From Brenneria alni (GTDB lineage: Bacteria > Pseudomonadota > Gammaproteobacteria > Enterobacterales > Enterobacteriaceae), in assembly GCF_003666245.1 (NCBI RefSeq), contig NZ_MJLZ01000012.1:23137-87136 (forward strand): a stretch of 64,000 bases of DNA, read 5' to 3'. The notes beneath the pieces were generated by a model. It searched no databases, was not told the origin of the DNA, and was given only the letters and a program-made list of their open reading frames with translations. Positions within the stretch are counted from its first letter, which is position 1. The number at the start of each line of letters is the position of its first letter. Shown piece by piece: positions 11,542 to 19,620 of this stretch. Position numbers and translations under genes: made by a program.

Positions 11542-12237
11542 TTACCGGCACACGCCGAAGCCACGCATTCCCAGATGAAAATGATTGGCATGGGCCGCGT
11601 TGTATTCCGGCCCCAGCGAATTGCCAAAGAAATCACAGCTTTGCTCAAACGTGGTGCGCAAGTAATCGCCGCTTTCATCCGCTGCCGTCCACTGGTTCAA
11701 CACGTTGATACTCCGCCCGTCGGCCAGCTTGAAGCCGGTAACGTCCCAGGCTTGCGCAGTGGCATGTTCACTCAGCCGCCCTTCAGGCCGGTGATAAATA
11801 TTTCGACAGGCATAGCTGCCGACATGATCAATATGCGACAGAGTGGTTCCCAGCCGCTGCGCCTGCGGTATCGCCGATTGCGTAACAAACATCGCGCTGC
11901 TTAACGCCAGCGGACAACTGGCCAAAAAACTTGAACTGAGGGTCACGGCGCCAAAACGCTGAACGCGAACAGGAGAAAGCAACGGACACTGCCCATCAAT
12001 ACTGCCCGGCAGAACGAAGGCAATGCGCCCTTTATCCTGTGCCTGTCTTAATACCGCCAGACAGGTTTCGGGATCGTCCGCCAACTGCCTAAGCTTAAAG
12101 CGAGTCACCAACGTGGGCGGGTCGTCAACCGACAGCGGGGTAAAAGGATCATATCCCGGTGGGAGATGTCGTTGGATCCAGGGCGCCAACGCAATCAAGG
12201 CAGCCAGAATCACTATTACAACCAGTAGTCCCCGCAT
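11542..12237 (-). CDS. Extensin-like C-terminal domain protein (putative metal-dependent periplasmic peptidase)
   Basis: A 231-residue protein with one N-terminal membrane anchor (residues 1-17) and an extensin-like C-terminal domain (the family named after a plant cell-wall protein). The likely metal ligands are in SEHATAQAWDVTGF and HANHFHLGM, an H...D...H arrangement shared with LAS-type peptidases such as VanY-like D,D-carboxypeptidases. A cell-wall role is inferred from the fold, not shown. It is convergent with yebW and divergent from hrpW, so it borders the hrp island; whether it belongs to the core or the island is unclear. Confidence 0.75.
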   Translation of the reverse strand: MRGLLVVIVILAALIALAPWIQRHLPPGYDPFTPLSVDDPPTLVTRFKLRQLADDPETCLAVLRQAQDKGRIAFVLPGSIDGQCPLLSPVRVQRFGAVTLSSSFLASCPLALSSAMFVTQSAIPQAQRLGTTLSHIDHVGSYACRNIYHRPEGRLSEHATAQAWDVTGFKLADGRSINVLNQWTAADESGDYLRTTFEQSCDFFGNSLGPEYNAAHANHFHLGMRGFGVCR

Positions 12238-12358
12238 TTATTCCGTCACTCCGGTTATTATGTGCCTTATGCAATAGTAGGCCATATCAACCGAATGTTA
12301 TCTGTCTTCATTTATCCTACTGCTTAATTTATCAACGTTAAAACCATTTTCCCTTATG

Positions 12359-12386
12359 GGAACCCCGCAAGGCCTTTCCTCACTCA
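12359..12386 (+). promoter_or_regulatory. hrp box (HrpL-dependent promoter) of hrpW
   Basis: GGAACC, 16 bases, then CACTCA, matching the HrpL consensus GGAACC-N16-CACNNA. It sits about 95 bases upstream of the hrpW start, so the leader is about 85 nt. Confidence 0.88.
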
Positions 12387-12393
12387 TTTTATA

Positions 12394-12432
12394 ACGAATG
12401 GACGGACGTGCTAAATGCGTCCGTCCGTTCGC
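12394..12432 (+). promoter_or_regulatory. Strong inverted repeat in the hrpW leader
   Basis: CGAATGGACGGACG and CGTCCGTCCGTTCG flank a 9-base loop, giving a 14-pair stem with one T/G wobble. It begins about 8-10 bases after the hrp box, so the hrpW transcript should start almost directly with this hairpin. No T-run follows, so it is not a simple terminator. Confidence 0.65.
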
Positions 12433-12479
12433 CATGATGCAACAAAGACACCCATCCCACTTTTTTCATGAGGTCAATA

Positions 12480-13871
12480 ATGACAGATATTACGCTAACC
12501 ATGACAGTCCCCTCGTCAGGATTGTCACAGACCAATCTTGATCAGCAAAAGACTGGATCATCACCGGAACGCTCTCAACAACAGGAGGATCAGATGCTGG
12601 AGGCGTTGGCTGTTCTACTCAACGCACTTATGCCCAATAATACTCAGGGGAATAACAACTCACAGCAGGGCGACGATCCATTGAACCGCTCGGCTGATTC
12701 ACTTGGCAACAACACGGACAAGCAGGCGTTGAGCGAGTCATTGATGAAACTGCTTGAGCAACTGCTACCTGGCGATGACGCAAAAAATGGACAAAATGCA
12801 CAAAACCCATTATCGCAGTCAAATAATGCAACTCCCGGTTCATCCCCATTATCGGGCACCTCCGGCAGCGGTGACACGCAGAATCCGGAAAACCTCAGCC
12901 GTTCCCTGCTGGATGACACCTCAAGCGGAGCGATGAAAAATGCCATCAACCCAACAGAAGATGGCGGCGGGCAGATCAGTGAGAATACGTTGATAAAACT
13001 ACTGATGGAGCTAATCGCCAATCTGATGGACACGCAAAAAGATGAGTTCGGTCAGCCAGAGGACTCCAAATCAACGCCAGCATCAAACGCGTCTAATCCG
13101 ATGTCCACCAGCAACCCGAATAGTTCTTCCTCTCCTGCTGGCAACCCTCCCTCCACCACCTCTGGAAGCGGCAACCCTACCACGCCGTCAACTGAAGGCA
13201 GCAAAGGCGCGGCGCCAAGCGGGAGCGGATCCACCAACAATACCAGCCAGGCCGGCCCGGTTGAATTTCCTAGTGCCAGTGGTGATGTAACTACGGTTGA
13301 TGAAACGATAAAAGTCGGTCCGGGCGAAGTTTTTGACGGCGGGGGTAAAACCTTTGTCGCCAGCGACAAATTAGGCGACGGAACCCAGAAAGAAGGACAA
13401 AAGCCTATTTTTGAACTGGCTGATGGCGCCACCCTGAAAAATGTGGTCTTTGGGGATAATGCCGCAGATGGTGTTCACGTCAAGGGCGATGCCAAAATTG
13501 ATAACGTCCACTGGACTAATGTCGGTGAAGATGCGCTGACCGTGAAATCCAACAACGGTAAGCCTGCCAACGTTGAAATCACCAACAGCAGCGCTCAGGG
13601 TGCATCCGACAAAATATTCCAGCTTAATGCCGATGCCAATCTGACCATTGATAACTTCAAAGCGAAAGATTTCGGCACCTTTATTCGCACCAATGGTGGC
13701 CAGCAAGGCGACTGGAATATTAACCTGAGTAACATAGACGCAGAAAACGGCAAGTTCTCGTTTGTGAAAAGCGACAGTGATAATTTGAACGTAACAGGCG
13801 GTAACATCAACCTGACCAACGTCGACAATCACTACAAAGTTCCTCAGTCCGCTAACATACAGGTGAACTAA
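12480..13871 (+). CDS. hrpW: HrpW, harpin with pectate-lyase-like C-terminal domain
   Basis: A 463-residue secreted harpin. Residues 1-260 are low-complexity, rich in N, S, G, Q, P and T, with no cysteine, typical of harpins. Residues about 265-463 form a PL3-family pectate lyase domain (DGGGKTFVA, DGVHVKGDAKIDNVHW, VGEDALTVK, FIRTNGG). In other bacteria the domain binds pectate but often lacks strong lyase activity; activity here is unknown. The start at 12480 has GAGGT 7 bases upstream; the frame could open 4 codons earlier. Driven by its own hrp box; the next gene starts 1 base after the stop. Confidence 0.93.
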   Translation: MTDITLTMTVPSSGLSQTNLDQQKTGSSPERSQQQEDQMLEALAVLLNALMPNNTQGNNNSQQGDDPLNRSADSLGNNTDKQALSESLMKLLEQLLPGDDAKNGQNAQNPLSQSNNATPGSSPLSGTSGSGDTQNPENLSRSLLDDTSSGAMKNAINPTEDGGGQISENTLIKLLMELIANLMDTQKDEFGQPEDSKSTPASNASNPMSTSNPNSSSSPAGNPPSTTSGSGNPTTPSTEGSKGAAPSGSGSTNNTSQAGPVEFPSASGDVTTVDETIKVGPGEVFDGGGKTFVASDKLGDGTQKEGQKPIFELADGATLKNVVFGDNAADGVHVKGDAKIDNVHWTNVGEDALTVKSNNGKPANVEITNSSAQGASDKIFQLNADANLTIDNFKAKDFGTFIRTNGGQQGDWNINLSNIDAENGKFSFVKSDSDNLNVTGGNINLTNVDNHYKVPQSANIQVN

Positions 13872-13872
13872 G

Positions 13873-14217
13873 ATGCCTGCATCAATGATTCCCGCCACCA
13901 GCACGCCTTCACGCTGGGCCGACCTGGTAAAACAAGGCGGCTATCTGACGCCGGTTCAGCGTGAAGCCTTTGAGCGTGCGATAAATCTGGTCACTGAATG
14001 TTTGCACCAGATTTTGTCACAGACCAGCCCACAACGTAGCGGCCAGTTTGAGTTTGACGCTTTTGTGGATTCACTTGAGCAGGATTTTCTGCATCAGATC
14101 AACGTCCAAGCGGCAAATGGGCTGCACAGTGATGTGGCACAAACCGCTTATTGGATAGCACGACAGATGGCCGATCAACTCATTAAAGTGCGGCAACCCG
14201 CCAACCTTTCCTCATAG
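13873..14217 (+). CDS. Small protein downstream of hrpW (candidate HrpW secretion partner)
   Basis: A 114-residue protein, predicted mostly helical, with no signal peptide or membrane segment. I do not recognise a named family. It starts 1 base after the hrpW stop, so the two are certainly cotranscribed from the hrpW hrp box. Size and position resemble those of T3SS chaperones encoded next to their substrate, which is the basis for suggesting a HrpW chaperone; this is inference only. The middle (AFVDSLEQDFLHQINVQA) is the most helix-like part. Confidence 0.6.
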   Translation: MPASMIPATSTPSRWADLVKQGGYLTPVQREAFERAINLVTECLHQILSQTSPQRSGQFEFDAFVDSLEQDFLHQINVQAANGLHSDVAQTAYWIARQMADQLIKVRQPANLSS

Positions 14218-14225
14218 ATAAACCC

Positions 14226-14262
14226 GCGAAGCCAGCGCAAGCTGGCTTCATTCTCATTCTGC
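14226..14262 (+). terminator. Probable terminator of the hrpW operon
   Basis: A perfect 9-bp stem (GAAGCCAGC / GCTGGCTTC) with a GCAA tetraloop is followed by a T-rich stretch (ATTCTCATTCT). The tail is weaker than ideal. Confidence 0.6.
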
Positions 14263-14313
14263 TGACAAACGTTCTGATTTTACCCCCACGGGCTTTACCT
14301 GGCCGATAACCAA

Positions 14314-14344
14314 CGCAAAAAAGCAGGGACGATACCCTGCTTTG
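14314..14344 (-). terminator. Rho-independent terminator of hrpN
   Basis: On the minus strand AGCAGGG and CCCTGCT form a stem with a 6-base loop followed by TTTTTTG, 22 bases after the hrpN stop. Confidence 0.8.
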
Positions 14345-14366
14345 GCTACTATGGAGTTTATCTCAA

Positions 14367-15404
14367 TCAATCGGCCAGTTTTTTCAATTCATTACTGATG
14401 ATACTGTCGCCGAGCATCGACAGGTCGATACCTATCGAGTTGCCGCCATTGCCACGCTCATACAGGTTGGCGTTGCCCGTGTCGCCGGCCACCGCACTTT
14501 TAACCATGCCCACGGCTTCCAGAAACTTATTCAGGCTCTCTTTTGTCATCCCATCCTTACCGGGATTACCCAGGGTTTGCGCCCAGGTTTTATTATCATC
14601 CTGAGGCGCATCCCAGTCTTTTTTCTGATACTGAGGCACCCCAAATTTTTCAGGATATTGATCCATAAACTGACCGATCTGAGCAGCCAGCTCACGGTCT
14701 TCTTTATCAATAACATAACGGTTATATTGGTTGTTATTGTCTTTTTTATCGTAGCCGATATTGTTCAGCGCCTCTAAGCCCGCTTTCTGCCCGACTTCCA
14801 GCCCGATCTGAGTACCAAGCTGATTGAAGTCACTGGCGCCGTTTAACCCCTCCAGGCCCTTATCATCTAATTGCAGCGGCGTCTGGTTGCTGGATGCTTC
14901 TTTCAGACCGCCATTCAAAAGTAAATTCAGTACATCCTGAACGCCCTGATTATAAGCGGAGACTTCCTCATCGTTCGGTTGTTTTTGGCCAAACAGATTG
15001 CTCGTATCAAGTTGATCTTCATCAGTATCCAGCAGATTGGACAACGCACTGAGCAGCAGATTACCCAACTGTGCGGAGGGATCTAATGCATTCAGGCTTG
15101 CTCCCAGCATACTGCCGGTATCGGTCAGTTGACCGTTTTGATCAAATAACGCTCCACCATCCTTATTTTGAATACCGTAATTTTGGCTACCAGAATTTTG
15201 ACTATCGTAACTCTTGCTGCCATCGCTCTCAGAGCCAAACAACAGGGACGTCAACAGGTTTGCCAACAGTTCCGCCACATCCCCCTGCTGGCCATCATAG
15301 GAAGATGAAGACTGAGATGAATCCGTAGAGCGAGTCGACTGATTCGTTCCCTCTGTTTTGATAGTGATTTGCACGGTAGTACCGCCGCCAAGAGAATTAA
15401 GCAT
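14367..15404 (-). CDS. hrpN: HrpN, harpin
   Basis: A 345-residue, cysteine-free secreted harpin, a T3SS helper and elicitor of plant responses. The C-terminal 150 residues match Dickeya/Pectobacterium HrpN closely (YVIDKEDRELAAQIGQFMDQ, MVKSAVAGDTGNANL). The N-terminal half differs from those harpins: it is rich in Q, S, D, N and Y (repeated YDSQNSGSQNYGIQ-like units) rather than glycine. MQITIKAH of Dickeya HrpN corresponds to VQITIKTE here after a 10-residue extension. A GAGGAA ribosome site precedes the start and a hrp box lies 91 bases upstream. Confidence 0.93.
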   Translation of the reverse strand: MLNSLGGGTTVQITIKTEGTNQSTRSTDSSQSSSSYDGQQGDVAELLANLLTSLLFGSESDGSKSYDSQNSGSQNYGIQNKDGGALFDQNGQLTDTGSMLGASLNALDPSAQLGNLLLSALSNLLDTDEDQLDTSNLFGQKQPNDEEVSAYNQGVQDVLNLLLNGGLKEASSNQTPLQLDDKGLEGLNGASDFNQLGTQIGLEVGQKAGLEALNNIGYDKKDNNNQYNRYVIDKEDRELAAQIGQFMDQYPEKFGVPQYQKKDWDAPQDDNKTWAQTLGNPGKDGMTKESLNKFLEAVGMVKSAVAGDTGNANLYERGNGGNSIGIDLSMLGDSIISNELKKLAD

Positions 15405-15494
15405 AATGTTTCCTCGTAATTGAATGAGTTGGTCAAAGCACCGCTATCCTTTACCGTCAGGGGATATCCCGACTTATTTGATGGGCGCACCAAT

Positions 15495-15522
15495 TTAGTG
15501 ATGCTCTGTTGTTTTCAGTTCC
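15495..15522 (-). promoter_or_regulatory. hrp box of hrpN
   Basis: On the minus strand GGAACT, 16 bases, CACTAA, matching the HrpL promoter consensus. It lies in the gap between hrpV and hrpN, so hrpN is a monocistronic HrpL-dependent unit. Confidence 0.88.
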
Positions 15523-15560
15523 CGCAGTCCAGGTGGTAAAAATCGATTTATTTCGGGTAG

Positions 15561-15908
15561 TTACAACGGCGGCAGGCCTGTCAGCCGCCATAGTCTGTCC
15601 AAGGCGTTGACACGGTTCTCTTCCTCTACAGGAAGCTGGCAGCACACGAGCAAATCACGCTGCTCATTCATGCTCAGGTAACAATCAGCGCATGTTTCGG
15701 CCTCAAGAAAACGTCGTTGCAGTAATTGATGCAACATGCCGGGGTGGCGCACACTTGAGGCCAGCGTTAGCTGGAGAACTTTTTCCTGGCCCCGTTGCTG
15801 GAACAGCAGCGTAACCCCCGGCCGAGGTTCCCAACGGCCTTCCGGCACATAGTTTATTGCGGCAAGAAAGTCACGCTGGGTGGTAAACAAAACTGGCGTA
15901 TCAATCAT
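15561..15908 (-). CDS. hrpV: HrpV, negative regulator of the hrp regulon
   Basis: A 115-residue cytoplasmic protein at the hrpV position, last in the hrpF-hrpG-hrcC-hrpT-hrpV operon and next to hrpN. In Pseudomonas syringae HrpV binds HrpS and represses hrpL transcription, and HrpG relieves this. Sequence conservation among HrpV proteins is low, so the call leans on gene order, length and overlap with hrpT (8 bases). Confidence 0.82.
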   Translation of the reverse strand: MIDTPVLFTTQRDFLAAINYVPEGRWEPRPGVTLLFQQRGQEKVLQLTLASSVRHPGMLHQLLQRRFLEAETCADCYLSMNEQRDLLVCCQLPVEEENRVNALDRLWRLTGLPPL

Positions 15909-16092
15909 TTATGCTTATCCTGCTGTAATCCGCCGGGCCGGTACGTAAATCAGGGTGCCACCAGATAATAAGCTGTCGCCCATCGGGCTGAGGCCGGCAA
16001 GTGACCGAGGTGCAATTAACTATTTGTCGTGATGACGAACATGCGCCCAAAAGCAGCACAGCCGCGATAAGCAAGTAGGGTTTATGACACAT
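15901..16092 (-). CDS. hrpT: HrpT, small outer-membrane lipoprotein
   Basis: A 63-residue lipoprotein precursor with a signal peptide and lipobox LLGAC (cysteine at residue 18). HrpT-type lipoproteins help assemble the HrcC secretin in the outer membrane. It lies 15 bases downstream of hrcC and overlaps hrpV. Confidence 0.85.
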   Translation of the reverse strand: MCHKPYLLIAAVLLLGACSSSRQIVNCTSVTCRPQPDGRQLIIWWHPDLRTGPADYSRISIND

Positions 16093-16107
16093 AACAATTT
16101 TCCCGAG

Positions 16108-18144
16108 TTAATAAGACGTCAGCAGTGAACGCCGGACAGGCACGGTGGTAGATAAAGGCTGGAGGGCGACAAAGACTTCGGTGGACTCCCCTGGCGCCAG
16201 TGTGGTTTTAGGCCAGACGGCAACCGCCAACGTACGATTACCACCACAGTCCGCTTCGTCAAAACGCTGAACCTGCGAGCCGCGATTGCGCACCACACCG
16301 ACGGTTATCCATATACTGCCATTGCCATACCATTGATTACGGTTACTGTCATACACCAGGCCGCGATGCGAACGACACACTTCGCTCAAACGAGAGCCTT
16401 TTTCTTGGTTCTCAAATCCCGCCGGAAACTGTTTGCTGGCCAGATCACGCAGAGCATTTTCCACCAGACTGTATTGATCGCTTTTATCATTACGCCGGGC
16501 GACGCGATTCATGGCATCGTTCAGTTGATGGCGGTTTTCAGTAGAGACATAGCGGGTTGGGTCCGTTTGATCGCCAATTAAATGCGGCGTCAGGATGAAT
16601 AAACGCTCCCGGCGCGATACCTCATGCCGGGTGGAGGTAAACAGTTTACCCATTATAGGAATATCACCTAACAAGGGAATGCGATGATCACGTTCGCCGC
16701 TCTCTTCAACATGAAAGCCGCCCAGCACCAGAGCGCGATTTTCACCAATCAGTACCTGGGTGCTGACAGTACCCCGTTTCACCCCGGTGGCTTCTCCTTC
16801 GCGTCCGGTTTCAACCTTCCCGTCCTCGATATCAATGATCAGTTGAATACTGCGCTTCCCATCCAGCCCCACCACACGCGGCGTGACTTGCAGGCTGGTT
16901 CCGGCGGTAACGGACTGAATATTCGCCACCCTCTCCCCCGTGGCGGTAATGAATGCGGTGCGGCTGAAGTCCACAATCGCGGGCTGATTCTCCAGCGTCA
17001 GTACCGAGGGGTTGGCGACGATAGAAGCGGTTCCCTCACCTTCCAACGCCTGAATATCGGCAAAAAAACGCTTAAAATCGCTGACAAACAGGGTACTGCG
17101 CCCCATCATCATGGTACTTCCCGCGCTGACGCTCCCCAACGTCCCCTGCCAGTTCGCCTCCAGACGCGACAGAGCGGTGCGATCCACATCCAGAATGATG
17201 GCATCGATATTAACCAGATTTTGCGGAACATCGATCTGCTCGACCAATTGCTGGTATTCCTCTCGTCGCTTTTCATCGTCGCGGATCAACAGCGCGTTAT
17301 TACGCACATCAGCGGAAATCTTGCCATTTAGAATCAGATTCCCTTGCTCATCGGTGCGGCGTTCCGGGCTGTTACGCCCTGCCAGCCTCATCATCAAGGC
17401 TCGTGAATTTTCACGCATGGCTTCCATACCGGTATCAGGAATCGCGTTCGATGAGCCGGAAGCACCTAACGGTGCAATACGCTGGCCGTCCATCAGCTCA
17501 CTAAGGATCGTCGCCACGCCGGGGATAACAACACGCTGATCGCGATATTGCATCGTTCTGTCGGACACTGATGCAAAACGCAACGGGAATATCATCACTT
17601 TACGGCGTTCATCCTGCTTTTCCCGCTGCTGACTGAAACTACGGATCAAATCAATATAGGTCTGCGGCCCGGTCACCAACACTACGCCTTCATCTGGAAG
17701 CTCTCCCCAGCCGAAACGCGGATCGAGCAACCCGATGCCACTAAGCGCCTGTTTAAGATCAGGCGCGGCATCCGGCGAAATCTCCAGTCGAACCGACACC
17801 TGCTCATCCTTCGGGCTGACATAAAGGGTATTATTGTAAACAAACCACTGAAAACGATGTTCCAGCGCCAAACGATCCAGAAAGGCGACCGGCGTTTCCG
17901 CCCGGATTTTGGCATCAACTTCCTTATCATTCAGGTTTCCCAGCATCAGTTCTACGCCATGTGTATTGGCAAAATCGGTTAAAATCGTCGACAACAGCGT
18001 CTGTTCCGCCGAATAGGCATATGCACCCTTACCCCATCCCGCCGGCGTGGTTGCCTGTGCCATAGGCACCATTCCCACCAGAACAAACGACCAGCAAAAC
18101 CAGTGATATAAGGTCAATAGAAATGCACACAGCGTGTTACGCAT
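16108..18144 (-). CDS. hrcC: HrcC (SctC), outer-membrane secretin
   Basis: A 678-residue secretin that forms the outer-membrane ring of the Hrp T3SS. The start at 18144 overlaps the hrpG stop (TGATG), has AAGGAG upstream and gives a signal peptide. N-terminal ring domains (about residues 40-330) are followed by the secretin core near 350-590 with the family motif around LVLGGFHVEES and IPLLGDIPIMGKLF. A C-terminal extension of about 110 residues has two cysteines. Length matches Erwinia HrcC. Confidence 0.95.
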   Translation of the reverse strand: MRNTLCAFLLTLYHWFCWSFVLVGMVPMAQATTPAGWGKGAYAYSAEQTLLSTILTDFANTHGVELMLGNLNDKEVDAKIRAETPVAFLDRLALEHRFQWFVYNNTLYVSPKDEQVSVRLEISPDAAPDLKQALSGIGLLDPRFGWGELPDEGVVLVTGPQTYIDLIRSFSQQREKQDERRKVMIFPLRFASVSDRTMQYRDQRVVIPGVATILSELMDGQRIAPLGASGSSNAIPDTGMEAMRENSRALMMRLAGRNSPERRTDEQGNLILNGKISADVRNNALLIRDDEKRREEYQQLVEQIDVPQNLVNIDAIILDVDRTALSRLEANWQGTLGSVSAGSTMMMGRSTLFVSDFKRFFADIQALEGEGTASIVANPSVLTLENQPAIVDFSRTAFITATGERVANIQSVTAGTSLQVTPRVVGLDGKRSIQLIIDIEDGKVETGREGEATGVKRGTVSTQVLIGENRALVLGGFHVEESGERDHRIPLLGDIPIMGKLFTSTRHEVSRRERLFILTPHLIGDQTDPTRYVSTENRHQLNDAMNRVARRNDKSDQYSLVENALRDLASKQFPAGFENQEKGSRLSEVCRSHRGLVYDSNRNQWYGNGSIWITVGVVRNRGSQVQRFDEADCGGNRTLAVAVWPKTTLAPGESTEVFVALQPLSTTVPVRRSLLTSY

Positions 18145-18572
18145 CACCTTTCTCCTTGCAAAAAGGCCAGCGAGTTCAAATTCCGTGGCCCTGGCGTTGC
18201 GGCTCTGAGTGCCGGCAACAACATGATTTGCCAGACATCCCGTTGATTCACCAGTCTCTCCAGACACTGGCATAGTTGCATTACGTCGTCGGGTTCAGGC
18301 CGCATCCACAGCCACAGTTGCTTATCCTGTTCAGATAGCGACAGCGCCGCCGCTTCCTCGCCATACTGCCACCGTGCGACATCGGCTAGCAGCAACGCAC
18401 GTTCCAGTACGCTTTCATCCGGCGCTGTCGGTAAAGGGATAGCCGCACAACAGGCTATTCCCTGAGCTTGGCGCATCAGCGCCACGCCGCCGCCGTCTAT
18501 TTCGAGCCGCAACCTGGAGGACTGGCCGTTCAGCCAATCCTCCAGCGAGGCAAACAACTCAGTTGAAGTCAT
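18144..18572 (-). CDS. hrpG: HrpG, T3SS accessory/regulatory protein
   Basis: A 142-residue cytoplasmic protein between hrpF and hrcC, the hrpG position in group I hrp clusters. In P. syringae HrpG binds HrpV and frees HrpS. The start at 18572 (MTSTELFASLEDWL) overlaps the end of hrpF by 14 bases; a start 8 codons earlier is possible. Its stop overlaps the hrcC start. Confidence 0.85.
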   Translation of the reverse strand: MTSTELFASLEDWLNGQSSRLRLEIDGGGVALMRQAQGIACCAAIPLPTAPDESVLERALLLADVARWQYGEEAAALSLSEQDKQLWLWMRPEPDDVMQLCQCLERLVNQRDVWQIMLLPALRAATPGPRNLNSLAFLQGER

Positions 18573-18783
18573 TGATAATAGCCTTCGCCAAGCCATGTTT
18601 TACGGTCAGCAATTGCCCCACGGCCCAGTTGGCATTGGAGTAGTCCATGCTGGCTTCAAAAAAGGCATAGCTGTCGGCCTGACTGGCGCCGCTATCGGCG
18701 ACATCCAGCGCGATACTATCCAGTTTTTGCTGTGCGTTGACGAAATGCGTATCCAGACGGCGCTGTATTGGGTCGTAAGACAT
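18559..18783 (-). CDS. hrpF: HrpF, small T3SS protein
   Basis: A 74-residue protein, the usual length of Erwinia HrpF, starting at 18783 (MSYDPIQRRL) with an AGGAG site upstream. HrpF is required for the Hrp system and is thought to act with HrpG, possibly as a chaperone for the pilin or another substrate. It is the first gene of the hrpF-hrpV operon and has its own hrp box 45 bases upstream. Confidence 0.88.
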   Translation of the reverse strand: MSYDPIQRRLDTHFVNAQQKLDSIALDVADSGASQADSYAFFEASMDYSNANWAVGQLLTVKHGLAKAIINDFN

Positions 18784-18827
18784 AGTGAACTCTCCTGTGT
18801 AAACCGGATCTTTGTATTGACAGAAAT

Positions 18828-18855
18828 TGAGTGGTTGCCGAATCAGAGGAGTTCC
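18828..18855 (-). promoter_or_regulatory. hrp box of the hrpF-hrpG-hrcC-hrpT-hrpV operon
   Basis: On the minus strand GGAACT, 16 bases, CACTCA. It lies in the 206-base gap between hrpE and hrpF, which splits the minus-strand structural genes into two HrpL-dependent units. Confidence 0.88.
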
Positions 18856-18978
18856 ATCAGGGATGGGTGATGCCGCTACACGAAAATCTGAACTTAGGGG
18901 GAGAAAGCGCAATGCGACAGCACCGTGCCGGGCTGCCTGTTTTCGTCGTGTTATGCCATCCGTTGAATGCAGATGGCA

Positions 18979-19001
18979 CAACTTGAAATTTATTGGGTAT
19001 A
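18979..19001 (-). repeat. Dispersed repeat, copy 1 (TATACCC-N7-TTSRARTTG)
   Basis: Minus-strand TATACCCAATAAATTTCAAG followed by TTG. The same pattern with identical spacing occurs near 55690 and 63260. This copy overlaps the 3' end of hrpE and supplies its stop codon. Confidence 0.5.
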
Positions 19002-19610
19002 GCGCTTTGAATGTAGCTCCACCACCTCTGTTGGCGGCATAAGATGCGCGGTGGCGCGTTGCCAACTCAGCGACATAACGCCATAGGCGGTTATCAGTTT
19101 CAGGGCATCATTTTCCAGCGACTCATCGCTGGTCAGTCGCCAGTCCAGATGCGGATGCGCTTTCAGCCAGCTCTCCACCTCCGCCAACTGTGCGGGATGG
19201 CAATACAGCGTACCGTGCGTCTCGCCCTGCTGCTGTTTAAGTAGCTGTTTTAACAGCGCATCATGACGTTGATCATCAGGAATATCGCCCAACAACTGGC
19301 TTAACGCCTCACGCAGTAATTTCCCGGATTGCATTACCCAAACCTGTTCCAGATTGTCTCGATCCTGTCGAAATCCCTGTAGCAATGCATCCGCCTGTTG
19401 CCAGAAGCTGGCTTCCGCCTGTTCAGTAACCTGCCGGGCTTCCTGCTGTGCCTGTCTGCGCGCCTGCGCCAGCAGCTTATCCGCCTGCTCGCTGGCATTA
19501 TCCAGCAGCGTGCGGCTGTAATAATGTTCCGCCACTCGCTCTAAAGGGATCACCACCGCTTCTTGCCGGGTGGCGCCATCAAGGGTGTTAAAGGTTTTTT
19601 TTGTCAGCAT
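18990..19610 (-). CDS. hrpE: HrpE (SctL), T3SS ATPase stator
   Basis: A 206-residue protein of the SctL/FliH family. It should link the HrcN ATPase to the sorting platform HrcQ and hold it inactive. A long helical segment rich in A, Q and E (residues about 25-95) is typical of the family. The start at 19610 (MLTKKTFNTL) has AAGGAGA upstream. Last gene of the hrpA operon. The final residues (RYTQ) come from a dispersed repeat that overlaps the stop. Confidence 0.88.
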   Translation of the reverse strand: MLTKKTFNTLDGATRQEAVVIPLERVAEHYYSRTLLDNASEQADKLLAQARRQAQQEARQVTEQAEASFWQQADALLQGFRQDRDNLEQVWVMQSGKLLREALSQLLGDIPDDQRHDALLKQLLKQQQGETHGTLYCHPAQLAEVESWLKAHPHLDWRLTSDESLENDALKLITAYGVMSLSWQRATAHLMPPTEVVELHSKRYTQ

Positions 19611-19620
19611 CTCACTCTCC

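Noticed and set aside
12600..13260. Repeats in the hrpW N-terminal region as a possible CRISPR or tandem array
   Set aside because: The sequence is low-complexity coding DNA for S, N, G and P without regular units or spacers. No CRISPR array was seen in the window.
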